Shown in pieces: positions 1 to 7,095 of a DNA stretch of 7,578 nt. The stretch comes from Rhodoferax sp. (GTDB lineage Bacteria > Pseudomonadota > Gammaproteobacteria > Burkholderiales > Burkholderiaceae_C). Positions within the stretch are counted from its first letter, which is position 1, and every line of letters starts with the position of its first letter. The translations under genes were made by a program, and so were the position numbers. The DNA is taken from positions 1-7,578 of the forward strand of contig JAIFMR010000193.1 in assembly GCA_020048255.1 (NCBI GenBank). Direction: 5' to 3'. The notes under the pieces were generated by a model. It was not told the origin of the DNA and made no database searches. It saw only the letters and a list, made by a program, of their open reading frames with translations.

Positions 1-877
1 GTTGATCCCAGGCCAACGCCGGCTTGAACAGGCGCAACGCGCTCTTGAAGCGTCTCCAGCCGACGCGCGCTTGATGGACCACCTCCGGGTTGTCGGTCAA
101 CATCGCCATTTCCAGATTTTTTGTGAACTGGGAAAAAGACTCCCGAAGAATCTGCTGTGCTGCTTCAACCAGGCTTTGCTTGGTCGACAGCTGCGGTGGG
201 GCCGAGCGCACCGGCATGTCTAAGGTCCCTGCTGCCAGCATGTAACCACGCTCCGCCTTGCTCAGGCTGGCGGGCAGGACGGCCACACGGGTGGCGATGT
301 TGAGACCCAAATCGAACAGTGACATCCCGTTACCCGCTTTGAGTTCGAGCTCGAGTTCGCAAATCGGGGCGACCTGCTGATCCGATTCAATCTGACCGAT
401 ATCGAGCGCCACCTCGACGAGGCTGTGATCCTTGGTTCTGATGAGCCAGCTGGTCCGGTCAAATCGGGTGCTGAAACAAGGCACCAGAGCCTGAAAAATG
501 GTTCCATCGGGGTCGATCTCGCGCCACGGGGTTGCCTCCAGCGCGGCGCTGCTCACATCGCTGTTTTGAACCGGCGTTTCCCACTCCCCACGCAGGCTCA
601 ACGCGGATCCACTGGCCCCGCCTGTTTTGAGTGTCTGTATCCAAACCGGACCCGAACTGGAATCGACCTGGCGCACACGCAAGGCCATACGCTTTTTGCG
701 CAGGTGCTGTTCTGGTGTGTCGTAGTAGACGCTCAACAGGCGTTGGGTCGTCGACTTGCGCCGGGTCAACGGCGCGGACTTGCTGATCAGTCTGGCCAAC
801 TCATCCTGGTTGGCATACGGCAGGGTCAGTTTGAGTTCAAGTTCTTGCGACTTCTGCGGTGGAGCTGCTGAATGCAT
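1..877 (-). CDS. CYTH-CHAD domain protein (inorganic triphosphatase-like), C-terminus beyond window
   Basis: The minus frame is open from the ATG at 877 to the left edge (292 residues seen). The N-terminal CYTH domain shows the signature E12-L-E14-L-K16, then YYDT (51-54), the basic LRVR strand (66-69), the WIQTLK strand ending at K84, and an acidic CELELELK strand (173-180). Together these build the tunnel that binds triphosphate and divalent metal. From about residue 230 a helical CHAD domain begins, recognisable by VHQARVGWRR (267-276), with H268 and basic residues as in polyphosphate-binding CHAD domains. The family resembles E. coli YgiF, a cytosolic inorganic triphosphatase; enzymatic activity here is inferred. 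The usual CYTH-CHAD length is near 500 residues, so roughly 200 are missing to the left. The ATG is preceded by GAGGA with an 8-nt spacer; a GTG five codons upstream is less likely. The gene lies 38 bp after the GGDEF-EAL gene on the same strand, so cotranscription is plausible. Confidence 0.9.
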   Translation of the reverse strand, partial: MHSAAPPQKSQELELKLTLPYANQDELARLISKSAPLTRRKSTTQRLLSVYYDTPEQHLRKKRMALRVRQVDSSSGPVWIQTLKTGGASGSALSLRGEWETPVQNSDVSSAALEATPWREIDPDGTIFQALVPCFSTRFDRTSWLIRTKDHSLVEVALDIGQIESDQQVAPICELELELKAGNGMSLFDLGLNIATRVAVLPASLSKAERGYMLAAGTLDMPVRSAPPQLSTKQSLVEAAQQILRESFSQFTKNLEMAMLTDNPEVVHQARVGWRRFKSALRLFKPALAWDQ

Positions 878-885
878 CGGCCTGA

Positions 886-890
886 TCCTC
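886..890 (-). promoter_or_regulatory. Ribosome binding site of the CYTH-CHAD gene
   Basis: GAGGA on the minus strand lies 8 nt before the ATG at 877. It supports that ATG over an in-frame GTG at 890-892, which overlaps the site itself. Confidence 0.45.
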
Positions 891-915
891 ACAATATGAC
901 CGGGAAATAGGCGGG

Positions 916-2739
916 TCAGGAGGTCTCGCGAGCCGCCACAAACCGTACAAACTCGTCAGCAGGCAGCGCAGGCGCCCAGTGATAACCCTGGCCAAAGTCC
1001 AGGCAGTGCGCCATTTCAATGATGGCGCGCACGATCCCCTCGTCGTGGCTGTGCTGGGTGAGGTGGCGCACAAAGGACTGGTCAATTTTGAGCCGGTCCA
1101 CGGCAAACCGCTTGAGATAACCCAGATTGGAGTAACCCGTGCCAAAGTCATCAATAGAAAACTGCACGCCGATTTTTCCGAGTCGCTCCATGACACCGCT
1201 GACATGGCCGGCATTGGCGATCAACAAGGACTCCGTCAGTTCGAGTTCGATCGCTGCAGGGCTCACATTCCATTGGGTGAGTGCGCTGTACACCTCGTGT
1301 TCGAAGTCGTCACGACGAAACTGCACCGGCGACACGTTGACCGCCATCACCAGGTGGGGCATGCCTGCATCCTGCCATTGGCGGCACTGGTGGCAGGCTT
1401 CGCTGAGAACCCAATTACCCAAGGTGTTGATCAGCCCAGCACGCTCTGCAATCGGAATGAAGCGTGCCGGCGACACAAAGCCCAGGGTGGCATGCGGCCA
1501 GCGCAGCAGCGCTTCAGCGCCCACAATGCGACCGGTCTTCAAGTCAAACTGGGGTTGGTAATACAGCCTGAAGTCGCCTTGATCCAGCGCTGTGCGGATG
1601 CCGGTGGCCAGGTGCAGGTGCTCCAGCACGCTGCTGTTCATGTCGGCATTAAAAAACTGAAAGGTGTTGCGACCTGACTCTTTGGCCCGGTACATCGCCA
1701 AATCAGCGTTTTTGAGCAGGGTGTCGACATCTTCACCGTCTTTGGGAAACATGGCGATGCCAATGGAGCCGGAAGTAGAAAAGTCATGTCCTGTGACTTG
1801 TATCGGCTGATTGATCTGGGTGAGTAGCTTGGCTGAAGCGGCCGAGGCTGCCTCCTCGCTGGAGATTTGGCTCAAGATGACCAAGAATTCATCTCCGCCC
1901 TGACGGCTGATGGTGTCGCTGTCGCGCACGCTGGCTTGCAGTCGTGCGGCCATATCACACAGCAGTGCGTCGCCAGCGCTGTGGCCGAGCGAGTCGTTCA
2001 CTGTCTTGAAATTGTCCAGGTCGAGGAACAGCACTGCGACCAATGTGCCATTGCGCCGCGCCGCCGCAAGGGCCTGCTCCAAGCGGTCACGCGCCAGCGC
2101 TCGGTTGGGCAGGTTGGTGAGTGAGTCATGGTGAGCCAGCACCTCAATGCGGGTATTGACATCTTGCAGCCGTTGGTTGTCGACTTTCAGACGCTGCAGG
2201 GCATGCTTCAGATCGCTGGAAAGCAGCCAGACAAAAAAGGCCGTTCCCAACAGAATGGCCAGCACGTTGATGAGCGTGCCCCATTGGAGCGGCGCAACCG
2301 CGTTGACATGCCAGCCAGTCAAATTCAGGGCGACGATGCCCACCAAAGCTAGACAAATAACAGACAGCAGCGTCAAAAACAGACGACGGGTGCCGAACAT
2401 GCTGGTAAATATCAAAATAGCCGGGAAAGCGCTGACAGCTTCGTCACGTATGCCATCTGACAAAAACATAAATACACACACCGTCAATGTCAGCGTGCTC
2501 AACATCAAGCTGGCCGCGCGACTGACCCGGTCAGTTTTGGCGTACCACAAACCCAGGGAAAGCACGCCCAGCACCACCAGCAATATCAAGGCGTTAATGC
2601 TGCCACCATGACTTAGGGAGACGCTCAATGCAAGAGTCACCACAATGATGCTGGCAATCAACACCTGGGTCAGGCGCCTTGAATCCAGGACCAGGCCAGA
2701 TTCGGTGGTACCCGCAGTAGACGGGTTTAGCGAGCGCAT
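916..2739 (-). CDS. Six-TM GGDEF-EAL c-di-GMP protein with a shortened EAL domain
   Basis: This 607-residue inner-membrane protein has about six hydrophobic segments (near 23-43, 48-67, 76-94, 101-116, 119-140, 153-175) and a short linker helix (176-200). The GGDEF domain (about 201-365) has the metal/substrate stretch DLDNF (240-244), ND at 248-249, GGDEF at 281-285, and the inhibitory RxxD (R272, D275) exactly five residues before it. Diguanylate cyclase activity with product feedback is therefore expected. The EAL domain (from about 372) keeps EAL (409-411), N468, E500, E503, DDFGTG (530-535), K551 and the QGY glutamine Q584. It has no EGVE motif: K551 to Q584 spans 33 residues, whereas the equivalent RocR pair spans 56. 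Strand 7 and its catalytic glutamate are thus absent, and phosphodiesterase activity is doubtful. The start is well bounded, because an in-frame TGA lies five codons upstream (2752-2754), but the Shine-Dalgarno sequence is weak. No N-terminal sensory domain beyond the membrane bundle is recognisable. Confidence 0.93.
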   Translation of the reverse strand: MRSLNPSTAGTTESGLVLDSRRLTQVLIASIIVVTLALSVSLSHGGSINALILLVVLGVLSLGLWYAKTDRVSRAASLMLSTLTLTVCVFMFLSDGIRDEAVSAFPAILIFTSMFGTRRLFLTLLSVICLALVGIVALNLTGWHVNAVAPLQWGTLINVLAILLGTAFFVWLLSSDLKHALQRLKVDNQRLQDVNTRIEVLAHHDSLTNLPNRALARDRLEQALAAARRNGTLVAVLFLDLDNFKTVNDSLGHSAGDALLCDMAARLQASVRDSDTISRQGGDEFLVILSQISSEEAASAASAKLLTQINQPIQVTGHDFSTSGSIGIAMFPKDGEDVDTLLKNADLAMYRAKESGRNTFQFFNADMNSSVLEHLHLATGIRTALDQGDFRLYYQPQFDLKTGRIVGAEALLRWPHATLGFVSPARFIPIAERAGLINTLGNWVLSEACHQCRQWQDAGMPHLVMAVNVSPVQFRRDDFEHEVYSALTQWNVSPAAIELELTESLLIANAGHVSGVMERLGKIGVQFSIDDFGTGYSNLGYLKRFAVDRLKIDQSFVRHLTQHSHDEGIVRAIIEMAHCLDFGQGYHWAPALPADEFVRFVAARETS

Positions 2740-2930
2740 CCAGCTTTCGTCTCAGGCAAACTCACCGCGCACAGCAAGAGGCTGTGGGTGGTTTCAAGAT
2801 CATTGCGAACCATTTTTGCCATGGTGAAACCATTGATGATGAACGAATGGACATCATAGACGATGCGTTTGACACCTGGATCGGGCCCGTATTTCCGGCA
2901 TTCTGTTCTTGCTGTCGGCGGGTTGACACA
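2727..2930 (-). other. Unexplained coding-like open frame overlapping the GGDEF-EAL start
   Basis: A 67-codon minus frame is open between a TGA (2931-2933) and a TAA (2727-2729). Its only ATG is at 2822, giving a possible 31-residue peptide that starts MAKMVRNDLE. Codons upstream of that ATG also read like protein (for example RIVYDVHSFIINGF). The TAA falls 10 nt inside the GGDEF-EAL gene, whose own ribosome site is weak, so translational coupling is conceivable. No Shine-Dalgarno sequence precedes the ATG and I recognise no family. It may be a short leader, a decayed gene end, or chance. Confidence 0.2.
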
Positions 2931-2953
2931 TCAGTTCCGGCTGATGCTATATT
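2923..2953 (+). promoter_or_regulatory. Predicted sigma70-type promoter for the Aer-like PAS gene
   Basis: A perfect TTGACA (2923-2928) is followed after 19 bp by TATATT (2948-2953). A TGC directly before the second hexamer makes it an extended -10. The spacer is 2 bp longer than ideal, which the TG extension can offset. A small dyad (TCAG...CTGA, 2931-2944) sits in the spacer. Transcription would begin near 2960, leaving a leader of about 70 to 80 nt. The promoter may also serve the downstream hybrid kinase, since I found no clear separate promoter in the 115-bp gap before it. Confidence 0.5.
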
Positions 2954-3028
2954 CGCGCCAGTTGGTAAATCAAGCTGCACGTTGGAGAAATACCAAGCAT
3001 CTGCAAGCTGATATGCGATTACAAAAAT

Positions 3029-3781
3029 ATGGACAAACTGATGCGACGCAATGAGCCGGTGACACAGCACGAAGCCGCATTTCCGGTGGGTCTAACACTG
3101 GTTTCTATCACCGACCCCCAGGGCCGTATCCTTGATTGCAATGCGCCTTTTATCGCGATCAGCGGCTTTGATCAACGTGAGTTGTTAGGCCAGCCCCACA
3201 ATGTGATTCGTCACCCCGATATGCCCGAAGAGGCATTACGTGACTTGTGGCAAACCGTGCAATCTGGTTTGCCCTGGACTGGCTTGGTCAAGAACCGGTG
3301 CAAAAATGGCGACCACTATTGGGTTCGTGCCAACGTGACGCCGATGCGCGAGGGCGACGCAGTGACTGGTTACCTGTCGGTTCGCACCGAACCCGCCCAG
3401 GAAGAGATCGACGCAGCTGCCCGCTGTTACGCTCAAATGCAGCAACAAGCTCGCTCAGGCAAGTCCAGTTGGGGCTTGCGACACGGTCAGGTGGTGCGTG
3501 TTGATGCGCTGGGGCGATCACACCAAGCCCTGCGTGCCAGCCTGTCCGTGATGGGAGGTGTGCCGGCATTGACGGTGTGGGTCGCGGTTATTTGTTTGGC
3601 AAGTGTTTCGCCAATGATGGTGCCTTGGAGTGCGACGCTTCCACTCAATCTTGTCATGGCGGGTCTGGCTGCCTGGTTTTGTCGAAATTGGGTACGGCAA
3701 GGCTTAGGCGAAGCCACGCAGCATGCCATTCGGCTTGCAGCAAGTGAACCATCGTGGAAGGCAATCCGCAAGCCGGGTTGA
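3029..3781 (+). CDS. Aer-like PAS plus membrane-anchor protein, lacking the chemotaxis signalling domain
   Basis: The 250-residue product matches the first half of aerotaxis receptors. It has an N-cap ending in PVTQHE (10-15), a PAS fold (about 22-125) with LVSITD, the FAD-associated RHPDMP (61-66), PWTG (82-85) and GDHYWVRANVTPM (94-106). A linker containing EEIDAA (125-130) follows, then two hydrophobic stretches (about 171-193 and 203-217) forming a membrane anchor. In Aer this PAS binds FAD and senses cellular redox state; the same is inferred here. The protein ends at a TGA in the region where Aer enters its HAMP domain. The methyl-accepting hairpin, normally another 250 or more residues, is found nowhere in this window. 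Position 91 is Cys where relatives usually have Arg (NRRKNGD). The start is uncertain: ATG 3029 has no Shine-Dalgarno sequence, and ATG 3041 (MRRNEPVTQ) fits the usual family start better. It could be a 3'-truncated aer remnant or a genuine stand-alone sensor stub. Confidence 0.85.
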   Translation: MDKLMRRNEPVTQHEAAFPVGLTLVSITDPQGRILDCNAPFIAISGFDQRELLGQPHNVIRHPDMPEEALRDLWQTVQSGLPWTGLVKNRCKNGDHYWVRANVTPMREGDAVTGYLSVRTEPAQEEIDAAARCYAQMQQQARSGKSSWGLRHGQVVRVDALGRSHQALRASLSVMGGVPALTVWVAVICLASVSPMMVPWSATLPLNLVMAGLAAWFCRNWVRQGLGEATQHAIRLAASEPSWKAIRKPG

Positions 3782-3896
3782 GCATGATGGAAGCGAACAC
3801 GCTGTTTGCACGGGCCACTCAGGCGGTCGTGATGGCACTCAAAAAATGGAGTTCGACGAGCACTGTCAATTCATAGTCCAAAGACGCTAACTAATT

Positions 3897-6800
3897 ATGG
3901 AATCTTCATTACCAACAGCTAGCTACCAGTTGATCTTCAACACCACCACGGTGCTGATGACTTTCGACGATGAGCAGGGTGTTCTGCTCGATGTCAACGC
4001 CGCCTGGCTGAACGCCACCGGCCTGACGCGCGAGGCTGTACTCGGCAAAACCGGCAGCCAACTCGGGTTATGGGCTGACCCGGCGCAGCGTGATGTCTGC
4101 CTCGGTCGAATGCTCACGCAAGGGCAGGTGCTGGACTTTGAGGCCATACTGATGATGAAAGGGCAGCGCCGTCCGTACCTGCTGACTGGCCACAGACTGG
4201 ACATCCAGGGTCAGCGCAGGGTGTTGTGGGAGCTTCAAGACATCACTGAGCGCCAGCGTGCTGCCGCACAAATTACCAAGTTGTCACTAGCGATCGAACA
4301 AAGCCCCGTCAGCGTGGTGATCACAGACCTCAGTGGCAGCATCGAATTCGTCAACACGTCTTTCCTTAAGGTCACGGGCTACACGCTTGAAGAAGTATTG
4401 GGTCAAAACCCGCGTATGCTCAAGTCGGGTCTGACCCCCGACACCACTTATGTGCAGCTTTGGGACGCCCTTGTGCAGGGTAAGGTGTGGGAAGGCAGTT
4501 TTATCAATCGCCGTAAGGACGGTTCGGTGTACTTTGAGCAAGCCAGCGTCAGTCCGATTCGGCAGGCTGACGGGCAAGTCACGCACTACCTGGCCGTCAA
4601 GCTCGATGTCTCGGAGCAACTTCAGAACGCCCAGCGCTTGTCTTACAGCGAAAACCTGTTTTACGGTTTGTTTGACAACATGAGCAGCGGCGTGGCCATT
4701 TACCAGGCGGTCGATGAGGGCGCTGATTTTGTCATCAAGGACTTCAACCGTGCCGCGCAGACCATGGAGCAAGTTCAGCGCGAGGCTTTGGTGGGCCAGC
4801 GCCTGACCAAAGTGTTCCCTGGCGTGAAAGAGATGGGACTGCTTGATGTGTTGAATCGGGTGCTGCGCACCGGCGAGCCCGAGCACTTTCCAATCACAGC
4901 CTATCAGGATGATCGCATCCAGGGCTGGCGCGAAAACCGGGTGTACAGGCTGCCCACTGGTGAGGTGGTGGCGGTGTATGACGACGTGACGGCTCGCAAA
5001 CAGGCTGAACAGGCTTTTCAGGAATCACATCAAAGGCTGCTGTCCCTGTTGAATTCCATGGCCGAAGGGGCTTATGGGGTGGATATTGCAGGCCACTGCA
5101 GCTTTGTCAACCAGTCGTTCTTGCGCATCCTGGGCTACGACAGCCCGAATGAGCTGGTGGGCCGTCCGATTCACCAAATCATCCACCACAGCCACGCGGA
5201 TGGTCGCCCCTATCCAGCGGAAGAAAGCGCCATGCGCCTGGCCTATTTGCAGGGCCATGCAGTACACAATGCGCGCGATACCTTCTGGCGCAGCAATGGT
5301 GTGGCCGTGCCGGTGGAGACCTGGTCACAGCCGATCTTGGTCAACGGCGTTGTTACCGGGGCCATCGCCACCTTTGTCGACGTCACTGAACAGCTACATG
5401 CCGAGCGCCTAGCGCAACAGTACACACTGCAACTGCACCACGATGAAGAACGGGCGCGCGACTTCTCCAAAAGCGCATCTGACTGGTTTTGGGAGACCGA
5501 TGCCGAGCACCGATTCTGTTATTTCTCTGACAATTTTGAAGCGGTCTATCGACTCAAACCTGAGCAACTTCTGGGCAAGAGTCGCATGCGGGTGCTGGAG
5601 GTGGATTCACTCAATCCGCCTGAACACATGACCACGCACGTGGCGCAATTGCAGGCCCACGAACCCTTCAAGCACTTCGAATATCAAATTCGTGTGGGTG
5701 ATGGCGGTGTGCAGTGGATTTCGGTGTCGGGCATCCCGCACGTTGACGAACAAGGCCAATTTGCTGGCTACCGGGGCACCGGCAGCATCGTCACTGAGCG
5801 CAAGCTGGCCGAGCAACGACTGAGACAAGCCACACAGACGGCCGAGGCCGCCAACCTGTCCAAGAGTCGCTTTCTGGCGACCATGAGTCATGAAATCCGC
5901 ACGCCAATGAATGGCATTTTGGGCATGGCGCAAATGCTGCTGACGCCCAACGTCAGCGCCAGTGATCAAAAAGATTACGCGCGCACCATTTTGTCTAGCG
6001 GCCAACTGCTGTTGACACTGCTCAATGACATCCTGGACCTGTCAAAAATCGAGGCTGGCAAGATTCAGATCGAGGCTGCCGCTTTTGAACCTGCGGTGCT
6101 GTTGCACGAAACGCGGCTGCTGTTTGAAGGCGCAGCCCGCGCCAAGGGTCTGGCCATCACGGACAACTGCAAGTCACCCAGTGGCAAACGCTACCTGGCT
6201 GATGCGCACCGCCTACGTCAGATGTTGGCGAATTTGGCAGGCAATGCGGTCAAGTTCACCGCCCAGGGCTGCGTCACGCTGGAGGGACGCGAGCTTGAAT
6301 GCCAGGGAGACCACGCCGTACTGGAGTTCTCGGTGCAGGACACCGGACGCGGCATTGCAGCTGACAAAATTCACTTGTTGTTTAAGCCGTTTTCGCAGAC
6401 AGATAACTCCATCACGCGTGAGTTTGGTGGATCCGGGCTGGGCCTGTCGATTGTGCGCAACTTGGCGCGCGCCATGGGCGGCGACGTCGGTGTCGACAGT
6501 GTGGTTGGGCAAGGATCACGGTTCTGGTTTCGATTGCCTGTGCCCTGTGTTGCCGCAGGTGTAGAGGTGCGCCGGGCCGAGCGGCCCCAGCCGTCTAACG
6601 CGGCTTCATTAGCCAATCAACGCAGTTACGTCGGTCGCCATGTGTTGGTGGTGGAGGACAACCCGGTGAACTGTATGGTCATCGAGGCCATGCTGGCACA
6701 ACTGCAGGTGCGCGTGACCATGATGCCTGACGGCTTGCGGGCGCTGCAGTTCGTCAATCAAGGCAGCGATGCACCCGAATTGATCCTGATGGATTTACAG

Positions 6801-7028
6801 ATGCCGGTGATGGATGGTTACCAAGCCACCGAACTGATTCGCGCGTGGGAACTGAACCACCAAAAACCCGCCGTCCCGATCATTGCACTGACTGCTGACG
6901 CTTTTGAAGAGGACCGACAACGCTGCTTGGCAGTAGGCATGAACGACTTTTTGACCAAGCCCATCGCACTGCCCACCCTGACGGCCACGTTGGCCCACTG
7001 GCTGGCCGATTTGCCAACGGCAGCGTAG
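3897..7028 (+). CDS. Soluble multi-PAS hybrid sensor histidine kinase (PAS x5-HisKA-HATPase-REC)
   Basis: The 1043-residue protein has no signal peptide or membrane segment and should be cytosolic. Five PAS/PAC-like units lie at about 10-120, 128-245, 249-368, 377-500 and 520-640. Unit 2 (NPRMLKSG, WEG at 198-200, NRRKDG) resembles flavin-binding PAS domains of the NifL/Aer kind. A coiled linker leads to HisKA with phosphoacceptor H665 in MSHEIRTPMNG. The ATPase domain has an N-box (NLAGNAVKF, 779-787), DTGRGI (815-820), FKPFSQ (829-834) and GGSGLGL (844-850). The C-terminal receiver (about 914-1035) has acidic E920/D921, phosphoacceptor D966 in MDLQMPVMDG, T999 and K1021. All catalytic residues are present. 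There is no HPt domain or DNA-binding output, so a separate HPt partner and response regulator outside the window are expected. An in-frame TAA at 3888-3890 fixes ATG 3897 as the first start, though no good ribosome site precedes it. The gene follows the Aer-like stub by 115 bp on the same strand. Confidence 0.95.
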   Translation: MESSLPTASYQLIFNTTTVLMTFDDEQGVLLDVNAAWLNATGLTREAVLGKTGSQLGLWADPAQRDVCLGRMLTQGQVLDFEAILMMKGQRRPYLLTGHRLDIQGQRRVLWELQDITERQRAAAQITKLSLAIEQSPVSVVITDLSGSIEFVNTSFLKVTGYTLEEVLGQNPRMLKSGLTPDTTYVQLWDALVQGKVWEGSFINRRKDGSVYFEQASVSPIRQADGQVTHYLAVKLDVSEQLQNAQRLSYSENLFYGLFDNMSSGVAIYQAVDEGADFVIKDFNRAAQTMEQVQREALVGQRLTKVFPGVKEMGLLDVLNRVLRTGEPEHFPITAYQDDRIQGWRENRVYRLPTGEVVAVYDDVTARKQAEQAFQESHQRLLSLLNSMAEGAYGVDIAGHCSFVNQSFLRILGYDSPNELVGRPIHQIIHHSHADGRPYPAEESAMRLAYLQGHAVHNARDTFWRSNGVAVPVETWSQPILVNGVVTGAIATFVDVTEQLHAERLAQQYTLQLHHDEERARDFSKSASDWFWETDAEHRFCYFSDNFEAVYRLKPEQLLGKSRMRVLEVDSLNPPEHMTTHVAQLQAHEPFKHFEYQIRVGDGGVQWISVSGIPHVDEQGQFAGYRGTGSIVTERKLAEQRLRQATQTAEAANLSKSRFLATMSHEIRTPMNGILGMAQMLLTPNVSASDQKDYARTILSSGQLLLTLLNDILDLSKIEAGKIQIEAAAFEPAVLLHETRLLFEGAARAKGLAITDNCKSPSGKRYLADAHRLRQMLANLAGNAVKFTAQGCVTLEGRELECQGDHAVLEFSVQDTGRGIAADKIHLLFKPFSQTDNSITREFGGSGLGLSIVRNLARAMGGDVGVDSVVGQGSRFWFRLPVPCVAAGVEVRRAERPQPSNAASLANQRSYVGRHVLVVEDNPVNCMVIEAMLAQLQVRVTMMPDGLRALQFVNQGSDAPELILMDLQMPVMDGYQATELIRAWELNHQKPAVPIIALTADAFEEDRQRCLAVGMNDFLTKPIALPTLTATLAHWLADLPTAA

Positions 7029-7095
7029 CAGGCTGGCGCCTAGCCGTTCTTGAGCGCTCGGGTTGATTCGCGGTTGTCATGTCAGAAATGCGCCG

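Noticed and set aside
425..871. 148-codon plus-strand frame inside the CYTH-CHAD gene
   Set aside because: Shadow of the minus-strand gene, which shows clear domain motifs through the same interval.
979..1677. 232-codon plus-strand frame opposite the EAL domain
   Set aside because: Antisense shadow typical of GC-rich genes; the minus strand carries the EAL signatures.
2784..3011. 75-codon plus-strand frame starting with GTG in the divergent intergenic region
   Set aside because: A purine-rich AAGAGG lies too close to the GTG, the frame runs through the predicted promoter, and the product resembles nothing.
2762..3070. 102-codon minus-strand frame overlapping the start of the Aer-like gene
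   Set aside because: Low-complexity Ser/Gln-rich product that spans the promoter and the opposing gene start; no ribosome site.
3782..3896. Remnant of the Aer signalling domain in other frames after the stop
   Set aside because: Both remaining frames were read; neither shows HAMP or methyl-accepting sequence, so a simple frameshift is not supported.
6025..6564. 179-codon plus-strand frame within the kinase ATPase region
   Set aside because: Overlapping shadow; the main frame carries the N, G1, F and G2 boxes.
7031..7045. Small hairpin (GGCTGG...CTAGCC) just after the hybrid kinase stop, as a terminator shared with the convergent gene
   Set aside because: The stem is only about six pairs including a wobble, and no T-run follows on either strand.
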